NCBI GenBank assembly: GCA_037957365.1
Contig: JARHVA010004907.1
Span: 995,001 to 1,059,000 of the forward strand
Source: Torreya grandis
Lineage: Eukaryota > Streptophyta > Pinopsida > Cupressales > Taxaceae
Direction: 5' to 3'
DNA length: 64,000 nucleotides
Made by a program: the position numbers and the translations under genes. Positions 13,061-24,159 of this stretch are shown piece by piece. Position 1 is the stretch's first letter. Every line of letters begins with the position of its first letter. The notes beneath the pieces were generated by a model. The model worked only from the letters and a program-made list of their open reading frames with translations. It had not been told where the DNA came from and ran no database searches.

Positions 13061-14020
13061 AATATGGAATCAAATATTTTTTTACCTTTAGGACAGGATC
13101 ATCCAAATCTTGGTGTTCTTATCCTAACTTTGGCATTCTTGTCTTATTATAGACATTCCTATCTATGTTGTTGTCCTTTATTGGGTGATATTATCCTTGA
13201 ATAGTATGAATATTTTTCTCAAAGTTTTCATCTCCTCATCTATTGATCAGGTGAGATCCCATTGTTCCCCTACTAGATGGAGATGACGCAAGATGCATAA
13301 TATCCTATACAAATTGATGGGATAATTCATGATGTGCTTTATTATTTCTTCTTGAAACATATGATCCTATTATTTTTCTCCTAACATAGGGTGGAAGGGA
13401 TGGAGCTGAAAGATAATTGCCAACTTTACCAAAACCTATTGGTGGGGATGCTCAGTTTTTAGAAACCATTGATAACCATGAGTATCTATAAATTATTTTA
13501 TTTTTTATTTGTTTGATATAATTTAAGAATTATTGATAATATACTCACATATTGTGATATTTTAGGCTATGATTATAGGTCCATGATGTAGATGTGATAA
13601 TTATATATTGATATAGAATGTGCCATATAATGTAGCAGGTAATGGGTTGGTAGAGTGAGTTGATCATATTTATGGTGATCATGTATATTTATTTTATCCT
13701 TGTGTGATCATAGTTATAGTATATATAATGGTTACTAGTGAGCATGATGACTTACAAATAGAGCTTGATAGATGACTTGCACCAAGTTAAGATTTTATTT
13801 TGTCTAGATATTTTCTTTCTTAATTATGTGATTTACAGTTTGAGCATACATGTGTCATAATTTTAATTTAGGTACTTGAGATAGACACTATAGGTCACAA
13901 TTATGATCACATGGAGTGGTCAGATGAGATGAGGCTTCTACTTCATAGGATTTAGAGATAGCTAGTACTAATAGTTCATGTGAGGGGTATGCCCCCATCA
14001 TTGATTGACAAGTATATTTT
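13061..14020 (+). pseudogene. Possible antisense reading-frame remnants in E2
   Basis: Short plus-strand stretches look more protein-like than their surroundings. At 13,095 there is GQDHPNLGVLILTLAFL; at 13,870-13,960 HNYDHMEWSDEMRLLLHRI, followed by VRGMPPSLIDKY. They run opposite to E2, in the place where EG carries its antisense frame. I do not recognise a family with confidence. A diverged homologue of the EG antisense protein is a guess from position and style. They could also be chance. Confidence 0.25.
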
Positions 14021-16065
14021 AAACATATTGATTTATCATTTCATATTTGATATGTATGTGCTATGATTTTTATTTAATTAATGAATTTCATAAATTGATT
14101 ATTGTTAATATAATATTTCAAACATATAAATGTATAATATGTTGATAATACATGTTTAATGTTAGTATTTTTAGTTGTTAGCATCATATATGTGATATTA
14201 TCTCTCAAAAACCATTTATAAAACCATATGGAGAGATAAATAATGTACTATAGTCTAGTTTATGATTTTTTTGTTGAACAATTTAAAATGGTTTCTCTTC
14301 TAACTATTGTACTAATATGTTGACTTATACCTTTGTTTATTACATAGATATCTAATTCTCTTTTTTATTCCATATTATATTCAAAGTATATATAAATTTA
14401 ATAGTAACATATTATTTTAGATCATCAATAACTTAGATTATTCTAGTATTTCCTCTATTGACAAATCGAATGACCAATGGTTCTTGAATATGAATATCTT
14501 GGGGTATTTTAGTCATCATATAATGTGAATTAAAAGGATTTATTCTAGTGGTTTTTTCCTATAAATACTGATATACCATTATTTATTTGGTATGAATGTC
14601 ATTGGATGTCTCAATCTTATTATAATAAATACTATAAGAAGTGGGAGAATAAAACCTTATTGGCTTTTCCTCAAATGTAATGACTCTTCTGTCAACAAGT
14701 TGTGTAAGATTTTATCACAAAGCATAACAATTAGTATCAAAATTCCCATTAATAATATGGTAAATAAAAAATGGTTGACCTTTTCTCTTCCCAAATCTAT
14801 GTGGTGGATGATATTAGTTCATAGGAAGAGTAATAAAATGATTATCTAATAATGTATGCAATATATCATGTGGTTGATCTTTAATATTATCAACTTGAAT
14901 TAGTTGCCTCTTAGTATAAGTAGATGCTTTAACTAAAGCTATTTTATATGATATTTCTTTCCTCTATATAATACCTTTATTATTTGTTCCTTGACATAAA
15001 ATTTTGGTGTAGAATAAAGTATTGGAGATGAATTATAAACATATTTGGTCATATTTCCCCTTTGCAAACAAATTTAACAAAAAAATTGTATTTTATAGAA
15101 GATTAATTTAATTAAGTGTTGTTTTTTACTAGAACATATGAATATTTTTGCACATCCATATATAAGTTATCAAAAAAACATAAGGCTTATACAAATTTAT
15201 TTATTTAAGTGGGGAAATAATACCCTTATTAAATATGATTCATATTTATAAATCTGAGGGTCTATATGTCAAAGATTATAAGGCATTCTTAAATCATATA
15301 GATTAATATTTAATGGAATCATCACCATGTTTCTTTAAGACTTTTAAATGATCCAATTTTAATTTAGGCCCTTCATGCTTATGATAATTTTATAATAATA
15401 AGTCTTATAAAAATTTTAAAGTGGGTAAGGAACCATCAGGGAGACTATATAACCAATCACTAGCTTCTCATGTTAAAATTATATGGGAAGCTTTTAGAAA
15501 TAGGCATTCATATTTATTCCAATGACATAAATAATGTACATATTGTGTCAAATGGGTGGCAGGGTCTCATGACCATATAATTAAGGTAACATAGACATGA
15601 TAAATTCTCTTAGATAAGGATACTTGAATACATTTCACATGAGAGGTTGATCTTTAATAATGTTATCATTGATATTAAAATTACATGATAAAAAATTTAA
15701 ATTAAGAATTGAAATTTGCTTTTCAAGGTATACTATAACATTCATCATAGATACGCTATGACTAGTAGAATGATTGAGGTTTGATATATGTACCCTTGGG
15801 TTGTAGTTTACCATCTATTTGAAATATAATGATAATGGATTCATCAAAAATATCATTTAATTATAAAACCACATCATTTCATAATTTAGAAACATTAAAT
15901 ATGCACATTACATATTTTAGATTCATTTCAAAAAAATCATTCATATCACATGATGTTTTTAAATAATACAGTATATCATTTTGAATGTCATGAATATTTG
16001 TATGAATATTACATGAAATTTTATAAATGGATAAAAATTTATTTTTCATGTGTATTTAATTGTGT

Positions 16066-16068
<3 letters not shown>
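14021..16068. other. E2 interior; nothing recognised
   Basis: A+T-rich. The 85-codon plus-strand open stretch at 14,592-14,849 and minus-strand translations gave no match to gag, protease, reverse transcriptase or integrase motifs. Confidence 0.45.

Positions 16069-16111
<43 letters not shown>
16069..16111. repeat. (TA)21 microsatellite
   Basis: An uninterrupted TA run after TGTGTTTC, in the E2 interior. Confidence 0.97.
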
Positions 16112-16113
<2 letters not shown>

Positions 16114-16129
16114 AATTTCATTTGTTTCT

Positions 16130-16850
16130 TCTAGAGGGAGAAATAGGAATCACTTTTAACTTTTACATGATCAAGAGAAAGTAAATAAGAAAAAATTAAA
16201 ATTATTTTAACATTTACATCATTTAGAGATAAATAAATAAAAGTTATCTAAACTTTTGTAACTTTGAAATCATATATATAGAGAGAAAGCGAAGCAATTT
16301 CACATTTTGTAGCATTGAAATTTTCTAGTAAAGGAGAATAATTTTCAATTTTGGTAACATTTGCATCATATAGTGAAGAAAAAACACATTAAAATTTTGT
16401 AACGTGCACATCATCTAAGGAAAGATTAAAAAATGCATTCAACTTCTAACAAATTTGCATCATCTAGTAAGGAAGAAGTACATTCAAATTTTGGCACATT
16501 TGCAACATCATAAGAAACATCTATAGGTTTATTTTTAAATTTTAATTCATGATAAATATAAGGAATATGATTATTTACTTTAGAATTATTTTCCTCTTAT
16601 GCTAAAGGGTGATCAAAGTAATATTGTAAATAAGATGTAATGGAGATAGGGCTTTCCATTTCATAGATATATGTTGTTTCACTTCCACGCTATCATAATC
16701 ATAGTCATAATCATTAAATTCACAATATTTTTTTCTCATATACATCATTATAATTATTAATAATCTAATAATAATCATTATTCCATTCCTTAGAATAATC
16801 ATGTGGTATAAAATTTCCAAAAAATATAGATTCTATAAGATACAAACTAT
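16130..16850 (-). pseudogene. Decayed E2 protein with a 15-residue tandem repeat
   Basis: Minus-strand translation gives an N-terminal acidic stretch (FIPHDYSKEWNNDYY), stylistically like the E1 gag region. A repeated unit of about 15 residues follows. Successive units read DVANVPKFECTSSLL, DDANLLEVECIF, DDVHVTKF-CVFSSL, YDANVTKIENYSPLL, ENFNATKCEIASLSL, then weaker copies down to 16,130. At DNA level the phase-marking CATCAT triplets sit at 16,364, 16,409, 16,459 and 16,503, about 45 bases apart. The frame is broken by stops and shifts. It lies in the 5' half of E2, where gag or an upstream extra ORF belongs. The function of the repeat is unknown to me. Confidence 0.5.
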
Positions 16851-17877
16851 GAGATTTTAAAATACATGCATTAAAATAATCATGGGGCATATTATTAATA
16901 TAAAATATAAAATATGAGGGATGAGTGATTTTAGTAGAGGTTTTAATTTTAAATTACTAAAATATAGGATATCAAAAAAGAACAGGATAAGACCTACTCC
17001 CAAAACACCCTCCTACATGTATACCTTAAGATGTGCAAAAGAAATAAATACAAATTATAATAGATATAGTAAGTATTTTTTTAATATGAAATAGGTTTTG
17101 ATTAAAATAAGATAATAGTCTAAACCTAGAAATTATTAGAAAATAGATGCACCCTTCATCCCCTAAGCCAATATTAATTAAAAATAGTAAATTAAAGATT
17201 ACAAAAAATCCATAAAATATTTTTATAAAAAAAGGTTTATGATTATATAAACATGAATAGTAAAAACCTATGATAATTTTTAATATATAGCTAATATGAA
17301 TCAAATATATCCTAAATAATGTAGAATGAATCACAATCAAAACACTAAAATATGCATAATAAATAATCAACCATTTCAATATATTGGTTAAGTATTTTTT
17401 AAATTTGAGAGTGCACTTTAAGTAAAATAAAGAAATAGACAAAAAAAAAAAAAAATTATAAAGTAGGTAAACCTTTAAAATTCTAATCAAAATTTACTAA
17501 AAAATAGTAAATTAAAATTTTCAAAAATAATGTACATGATTTTAATAATCCAAAAATAATTTTGTGTTTATATCAACATGAATAGAAAAAACCTATGATA
17601 ATTTTGAAAATAAAGTTGTTATGGATCAAGTATGAGAAAAAAAAGGAGAATAAAACACAATTATATGAAGAGAAACTCTAAGAATAAGATGAGGGTGAAA
17701 TCCTAGGAAAAAAAATCAAAGGAATTTTGATTTTACACCAAGAAGGAGGGGGAATTAGAGATCAGATTTAAAACCCTTGGGAAAATTTTAGGAATGGTAC
17801 AAAAAAGGTTGGAACTCTAGGGAAACATAGGGTTTTAGAATGTTCAAAATAGAATGTAGGTTCACCAATATTATTTA
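16851..17877 (-). other. E2 5' leader with a direct repeat
   Basis: Non-coding, purine-rich on the plus strand. A block of about 120 bases at 17,183-17,300 (AATAGTAAATTAAA, then ACATGAATAG, AACCTATGATAATTTT) recurs at 17,505-17,620, an offset of about 320. A 154-codon minus-strand open frame (17,026-17,490) is Phe/Ile/Leu-rich, has no family signature and spans part of this repeat. I treat it as spurious. Confidence 0.55.
17861..17870 (-). other. Candidate primer-binding site of E2
   Basis: On the minus strand TATTGGTGAA lies within about ten bases of the inferred LTR end. It resembles the start of the TTGGCGACTCC-type site of Tat/Ogre elements, but it is diverged. Confidence 0.35.
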
Positions 17878-18600
17878 TCTAAAATGGGATTAAAGTGACA
17901 CTAACCCTTTAATTAAAGATAGCTAATAGAATATATATTTGCATATAAATTAATTTAAATAAGCATATAATACAATTTCTATATGTACAATTTGTGAGAA
18001 ACAAGTTTGACAATTACAATGACAATTGAAAAGGAATATATATAGACTTATGTTGTTTGGTATACTTCCCTTATATATGTAGTTTCATAGGCTAATTATA
18101 TGCTATGTAAAATGACTATGATTTGTTTGTTCTAGAGGTAAAAGACTATTTTGATCTTAGGATAAGCCTTACAAACTCAAATAGTATGGTAATTGATCTT
18201 ATTCCTACTAGCTAATTTTGTCCTTTAACAATGGTCTTAAAACTTGACTAAGAGGTGAAAAATATTTAATGCCATTTTTTTCCACTTTATCAATATATGT
18301 TTCATGTGTGCATATACCTAAAATATCAAAAACCTAGTTCCTACACACAAACCAAATAGAAATCAAATTCTAAAAATAGGAATGAGGTTAGGGTAATAGC
18401 TGAGCTATCATTTGAAAACCCTACATAATATGAGTGTTTCCTACATATTCAAATGACATATCACTGATATATTTATTCCACCTACATATGTATGTGAAAT
18501 GGTGATATGCATATCTAGATATTTCTTCTTCTAGGTTACCCTTGACACAAACATGAAAATGTAATAATACTTTAAAATGTAGTTTTATCACTTTAATATA
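17878..18600 (-). repeat. Right (5') LTR of E2, part 1
   Basis: It matches 9,817-10,530 of the left LTR and stops abruptly where the LINE begins. The remainder resumes at 22,241. Confidence 0.85.
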
Positions 18601-18679
18601 AATCCCTCATTTCTAAATTTGTTTAGAGATTAAACACAATGAATCTAGTAATATTTTATCTTTTAAATATCTATAAGGG

Positions 18680-19540
18680 AGAGATCTGATCTCCATTCTA
18701 GCTAGGGAAAAATTTATGAGGGGATCACACATCTAGAACTTCTTAATTGCCAACAAAGAAGTGATAAATGTAGGTTCTGAATGGAAAATAGGAAATGGAA
18801 ATATGGTAGAATTTTATAAAGATAATGAATCTTTTATTCAACACTATATTAGAGTGATATAGGTTTACATCTTTAGGAGAATATGAGGAAGAAATATGGT
18901 GACAAGGTGGTGGACTATTGGCAAGAGCTGCAGGGATTTAAAAGTTAGAAAAATATATGCTTGGATAAATTAAATCAATAAGACACTTTAAAGATAGCAT
19001 AACTAAATAATTTGTTATGAAATGTTCACATTCTAGGGTTAAACAAAGAAGATCAACCGATCTAGATAGACTCATTTGATAGATAGTATAAAGTTAAATC
19101 GAGTTATGATTTGATAGCTCAAGAACAAGATATTGATGTAAGCAAGGAGAGTGTTTAGGATAAATGGCTTACTCTAAAAATAATATTTTTCTTATGGGTG
19201 ATGATTCAAAATAAAATTCTAACAGTTGATAATATTAGGAAAAGAGGATGCATTATTATCAAAAAATGTGTGTTGTGTGAAGAGGAGAACAAATCTATAT
19301 TTCATCTTTTGGCCAGTTGTTCTTTCACTTAGAAAGTTTGGAGTTATTTCATGAAAAAAATAAATATTTAATGGGTACAAGTAGGCTCCCTAATGGATGT
19401 TTTGTAGTCTTAGAGATGTTCATTCCAAAATATACATCTCAATAAACTCTGGAACTTGATTATGCCTCATATAATTTGGGGGATTTGAGGAAAAAGGAAT
19501 AATATAATTTTTAGGGTAAAATGATGCAGTAGTAAGGTAA
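18680..19540 (+). pseudogene. LINE-1 zf-RVT region after reverse transcriptase
   Basis: The first part reads VGSEWKIGNGNMVEFYKDN (18,764-18,820), the usual WRIGNG-V-FW-D stretch after the plant LINE reverse transcriptase. From 19,161 it reads DKWLTLKIIFFLWV, IQNKILTVDNIRKRG, then CVLCEEENKSIFHLLASC. This gives the CxxC...HLLxxC zinc-binding pattern of the zf-RVT family. PHIIWGI-GKRNNIIF follows (19,470-19,510), again matching the family. In active plant LINEs this segment links reverse transcriptase to RNase H. Several stops are present, so it is not functional. The reverse transcriptase catalytic core itself is absent through truncation. Confidence 0.8.
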
Positions 19541-19699
19541 CCTTAGAAAAAAATTAATCTCATCCAAGAAAATTATAGGTCTATTCATATTAAAAAATGT
19601 AAAAATCTTCTTCCTTTTGAACAAATCCTAGCTCACAATTGGAAAATAGATGTTTAGAGTTAGGAAAACTAGATCCTAAGGATGGAATCAGGAAAAGAA

Positions 19700-20330
19700 T
19701 GAAGTGGAAACCTCCTCTTGAGGGTTGGATGAATCTCAATTTTGATGGATATTTGAAATAAAACCTAGGGGTAGTGGGGTGAGGTGGAATTATTAGAGAT
19801 CATAAGGTAAATTTGATTTATGCCTATGTGGGAGACATGGGGGTAAGGTCAAATCATCAAGTGGAAGCTCTGGTAGCATTATGTGGGATAAAATTGGATA
19901 AACAAAAAAATGTTTAAAATTTATTGGTGGAGGGAGAATCACTAAATATAGTGAAATGTTTGTCTAGAAAACAACCAAATGTTTAAAATTTATTGGTGGA
20001 GGGAGACTCACTAAATATAGTGAAATGTTTGTCTAGAAAAAATGCCATTAGCTAGTTTATTAAGCATGTTATAGATGAAGCTAGAGTCATATTGAAATAT
20101 TTTTAGCAAGTGAGAATTCATCATACCTATAAGGAATGGAATGGGATTTTTGAATAGTTTGTAAATAAGGGAGTCAATAATGTGGGATTTATAACTTGGA
20201 TTGGCCATGAAAATCTCCCTAGGGAGTTGTTATTAAAGGTTAAAAATGAAGGAAATAATAATGTTGCTAAGCCTATACATATGGGTGAATCCTTGAATTA
20301 TTTGAGATGTATTGAGGGGGTTCTAAGGTG
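19700..20330 (+). pseudogene. LINE-1 RNase H domain
   Basis: The frame reads KWKPPLEGWMNLNFDGYLK, with the first catalytic Asp in NFDG. GGIIRDHKVNLIYAYVGDMG follows, then NHQVEALVALCGIKL with the catalytic Glu, then LLVEGESLNIVKCLSRKQPN. The last block is duplicated in tandem, so the motif appears twice: as EGES in the first copy and as the canonical EGDS in the second. The domain closes with HHTYKEWNGIFE, where the family usually has an Asp in place of the final Glu. RNase H removes element RNA from the RNA:DNA hybrid during reverse transcription. Stops interrupt the frame. This is a type-I RNase H of the kind known from some plant L1-clade LINEs. Confidence 0.8.
19911..20040 (+). repeat. 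69-bp tandem duplication within LINE-1 RNase H
   Basis: The block starting TGTTTAAAATTTATTGG at 19,911 recurs at 19,980 with a single clear mismatch (GAATCA versus GACTCA). The 69-bp length is a multiple of three, so the frame is kept. The near identity points to a duplication younger than the surrounding decay. Confidence 0.93.
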
Positions 20331-20599
20331 AGTTAGGGAATCATTTATTTTTATGTAAATTTTAGGGGTTCAAAGGATAAGCTTCTAGACATTTCAAAAC
20401 AACTCTTAGATAGCCAAAACACATCTTCCAACTATATTTCTTCCTGGTTTATTTAGATGAATTTTGATAGTAGCCTTAGTTGGAGTGGATGTCAGGGAAA
20501 CATGGGTTCAATGAATATAATTGAACCAAAATTATATCTGAAAGTCAAGAAAAAATAAAGAGTATGGTGAGATCTACAAGTTGGTAGCTTTGCAGGTTT

Positions 20600-22030
20600 T
20601 ATGGATATGATAGAAGGTTTTGACAGGCATTTCTCAATCTTGTTCATGAAGGCATGGAAGGATAGTATATTGATAATTAATGGAGTAAATATAGAAATTA
20701 ATGAGGAACTCATTTCCCATGTGATTATACTAGAAATTAAAGAAACAAAGAGTTACTATATTCTGAGAGATTTCAAACTAGATAAAGAGGCATTTCTAGA
20801 GGAAGGAGAACAACTAGAGTAGTTGCACAATGGTTTCAATAGAGAGTCCTTTCCCATGCCATTTATAGAGGTATCCTTCCATTTAATTTATAATTTCACC
20901 TTATAATGTAGGTAAAATATTGTGAGATGGTCTTTGTTTAGAATGTTACATTACTCTAGGCATGGTTTGCCTTTTATTCTGCCCTTTTTTATCCTAAAAT
21001 CTATGGAGGTGTCGATTCTAAAATTTTAAACATGGAAATTACTCCACTCCTAGACATAAATGAGTAATTTTCCTAAATTTGAATTATTTAAAAGGAATGA
21101 ATCAAATCATGCTCAAGATCCCCTATCCCTAGAAGGTAAATCTTAAGGAGGGGCCCATTGACATAATTAAATTTAAATAAATGTGGATAAAGTATCCTAG
21201 GAGTCTAAGCAGGGTCTTTATGAACAATAAGAAACCCATGAAAAATGTTATTGTGAAAGAGGATGAAAATAATAAAAAATAATAGGATAATATTAAGAAA
21301 AAACTTTGAAGTGCTTTGAAGTCTATAGGGCCCAACCAAGGGAAACATGGGAACTAGGGTCCTCAAGTTTTGAAAAAATTAATGTTGAAAAGGATAGTGA
21401 GGATACAAGAGAGAATCAGAAAGAAGTGGAGTAAGGAAGCAAACTTGAACATGACCCAAGTATAATAGAGAAGGACAAGGATATTAGGGAGCCTATGTAC
21501 ACTTACTAGGAGAAAGGGGAGTCTTCTCTGAATTAGAAGGATCAAAATGTAGTTTTTAATAATTTGGTTGCCTTGATCAAAGGTAAGAAGAGATTAGAAT
21601 TATTTTTTGATGATATAAACCTTAAAAAATATATCATGTAGTGGTTTATGCATGACATCATAGAGATAAAGGGAAAGGTTAATGTTATATAGTAGGAAAA
21701 CACAAGGATGACTCAAATCCTATCAGTAAGGGAGGAAGACAATAAGATTTAGGGTCTAGCTTTTAGGTTGGAGTTTTAAAAACAAGTGAATGAAAATATT
21801 CTCAATAAAATTATATTTTTATTTAATTATAGTAAATCAGAAATGTATGAAGGAATTTAGAATGTTGAAAACCTATGGGCTCACCTCAGAGAGGTTTTTG
21901 AGTCTAGTGTTATAGGAAAAAGAAAGGATAAGAAGGGACAAAGTAGTGATTCTTAGTATGAAATGGATCATGAAAATTTGTTGTTGTATATTGATATGAA
22001 TCTTAAGAATATGAAATCATGTTGTGAGGA
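20600..22030 (+). pseudogene. LINE-1 C-terminal extension of unknown function
   Basis: After RNase H an open stretch of 73 codons (20,601-20,822) reads MDMIEGFDRHFSILFMKAWK and goes on through INGVNIEINEELISHV to EAFLEEGEQLE. In shifted frames, HYSRHGLPFILPFFILKSME (about 20,950) and then a highly charged Lys/Glu-rich segment to about 22,030 follow, including EKDSEDTRENQKEVE and ESSVIGKRKDKKGQSSDS. LINE-2 has the same order: an FRH...PFYL...SL block, then a charged tail. The region therefore seems to be a regular part of this LINE family. I do not know its function. A resemblance to the 'putative plant transposon protein' type of domain is only an impression. Confidence 0.6.
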
Positions 22031-22240
22031 TGTGTTTGGAAGCTTAGATTTAGACTAGATATTTAGTTTTTTGTGACTATTTCTAGGTTGTTTTGTTTTT
22101 GGATAGGATTGATCCTATTTTATTTATTGGTCTTGGTCAGACTATTATTATTTTTGTGTTTATAAGTCTCATAGGGTATAGGGACCCTAGTTCAAAAATA
22201 TTCCCCCTTTAACTTGAATAAAAAAATAAGACTTATAAAT

Positions 22241-22603
22241 TTTAATATATCTTAAAGTGTGAGAATACTTGTCCATAATGATTTATAGTAGCTTTATTTA
22301 CATAAGGATTTCTTATAACTTGAATTAAAACTTAGTGATGGACATAAGGGACCCAAAATAACTTAAAGGGGACTCAAAATAATTAAAAATGGGTTCATCA
22401 AGTCATAAATGATCATAAATTAAAATGGTAAATAAAATAAAATCAAAAAGGAAAATGTGAATAATATAAGAAAATTCATAATGTAAAATGGAAAATATAA
22501 GAAAATTCACCATTAAATGCTTAATTATTAGTTAATACCTATATAAATAAATAAATTAAAAATATTTTAAAAATAAGTGTTTTGCCAAATATCGGTGTCT
22601 GGA
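22241..22603 (-). repeat. Right (5') LTR of E2, part 2
   Basis: It continues the LTR interrupted at 18,600 and matches 10,550-10,914. Landmarks are GTGTGAGAATACTT, AACTTAAAGGGGACTCAAA, CACCATTAA and TATAAATAAATAAATTAAAAAT. It ends GGTGTCTGGA, diverged from GGTGTCTACA. Confidence 0.85.
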
Positions 22604-22804
22604 ATATCTTTGGACACAGAAAATTATATTATATACTTTGGAAACATCAATTTTGCAACACTTTATCATAATTATACATTGCACACACATTTGAATCTTG
22701 TGCACTCTTTCCCTCTATATTTATACCCATATGTTGTCTTAGAAAATTCTATTCTTTAGATACACACATTGAGGATCAGCCTAGTTTGTAAAATTAGCTT
22801 CGCA

Positions 22805-23920
22805 AATATTATACATAAATTTGGCATCTCTCAGATCTCTAATTTTTTATCCCAATTTAGTAATAATAACATTAGATAATTATGGTTATTATAGGTGTTT
22901 GACTCTATTGTTAATGTCCATGAACATCCAATGACTAATTTCAAAATTAGTAAGTATTCATTATGTTAGCATAAACACATTTTATGGGTTGGTCATAGTG
23001 AGAAATAATTAAGAGTAACTATAATTACAAATAAATCCTAAGGTTATCACTCACTTGGTAACTTAGAAATTAATTGATCACTACTTGAGAAATACATTAA
23101 CACTCTATTAAGACATTGTCATAAAAAACATGCATATCTAAAAGCCAATAAAAGGATTATCCCTAGATCAAATTATTAACACGCATGAAATTCAAGTTTG
23201 AAAGGTGAAAAGTGTCAAAATTCAAACATTTCATTTCCTTATAAAATGATCACAATTTTTCACATGTACACATACACATGTGGAATAATTAAGTGTTTTT
23301 GAGCCATATTCAAAGTATTAGAATATAAGAAACATTCAATCACTTAGTAGGGAGGGTTTGGGGGTATCCAACCAAAAGTACTAACCCATTTTAAAGGGTT
23401 ATATTGTTGGAAAAATCAAAACTAGGATTTAGATGGAAGTGAAAGGAATATATAGATTATAACACAAGATCTAAGGAAATTACACACATATGAATAATAT
23501 ATAAGTGCAAGTGCAAGGGTATAGACAATTATAAATTTACATAACATATAGGGATACTAGTAACACTATTGGTAAATCTAGGAAAAGATCGACTACTACA
23601 TGGGTCACATTTTATCAGGAACATCCAAGTAGGGTTTTAGGAAACTATTTTATGATATTTTTTGACAAATAATACGCAACATTTTTATAATCAGTGATGA
23701 CTATTGTGGGTGAGAGATTACATAAATAAGATAAGTACATCTCCCCTATTTTATTATTATAATTTAGAATCATTTAATTTCAATATACATATATTCCTTT
23801 TTCAATTCATATTTTTATGTCATTATTATATTTTACATAATCTAAATTATCCCTCATTTTATATTATTTATATTAATTTAATCTGAAATAAGTAAAACAA
23901 AGATCAATCTTTAAAGATAA
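22805..23920 (+). repeat. Solo or partial LTR of the E1 family
   Basis: It opens with ATACATAAATTTGGCATC, matching the E1 LTR start region. Its later blocks (TATAGGTGTTTGACTC, CACTTAGTAGGGAG, ACATCCAAGTAGGGTTTTAG) align with 8,240-9,000 and 2,200-2,550. About 340 bp present in the 7,871 copy are missing. No internal domain or second LTR adjoins it. Confidence 0.55.
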
Positions 23921-24154
23921 AGGATTATTTTATTTTCTAATGCTTTTGAATTTTAGAAATGTTTTAGAATAATAAAATTGCACAAATAGGAAGATAAATA
24001 TAAAATTAAATAATAATATAAATAAATAAAAATATAATCCAAATGACAAAATTAAGAAATAATAGCAAACAATTAGGCCAAGGGCTATAATATAATAAAA
24101 AGAAGAATAAGAGTAAGATTCCAAATGACCTACAATTTCCCTCATGTCTTAATG

Positions 24155-24159
24155 CATAG
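24155..24159. repeat. Left target-site duplication of EG
   Basis: CATAG immediately precedes the LTR start TGTACC. The counterpart at 44,276-44,280 is CTTAG, matching at four of five positions. Confidence 0.7.

Larger units (their letters stand above)
18601..22240 (+). mobile_element. LINE-1, 5'-truncated non-LTR retrotransposon
   Basis: The insertion interrupts the E2 right LTR exactly: the left LTR homologue is continuous across the junction. It encodes, in order on the plus strand, the end of a reverse transcriptase region, a zf-RVT zinc domain, an RNase H and a further C-terminal region. It ends with an A-rich tail (AATAAAAAAATAAG near 22,219). TTTAATATA occurs at 18,592-18,600 and 22,241-22,249 and may be the target duplication, although it is A+T-rich and short. 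The missing 5' part is typical of LINE insertion. Confidence 0.85.
9817..22603 (-). mobile_element. E2, gypsy-like LTR retrotransposon split by a LINE
   Basis: Two similar LTRs (9,817-10,914 and 17,878-18,600 plus 22,241-22,603) bracket a 7-kb interior. In plus coordinates the LTRs end GTCTATA and GTCTGGA, diverged from GTCTACA. On the minus strand that is the TGTAGACACC start typical of Tat/Ogre-type elements. A primer-site-like TTGGTGAA sits next to the right LTR, so the element reads right to left. Without the LINE insertion the right LTR is about 1,086 bp and the left about 1,098 bp. I found no clear target duplication and no intact pol. Confidence 0.7.

Noticed and set aside
17026..17490. 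154-codon minus-strand hydrophobic frame
   Set aside because: Low-complexity Phe/Ile/Leu composition in A+T-rich DNA, overlaps a direct repeat in the E2 leader, and shows no recognisable domain.
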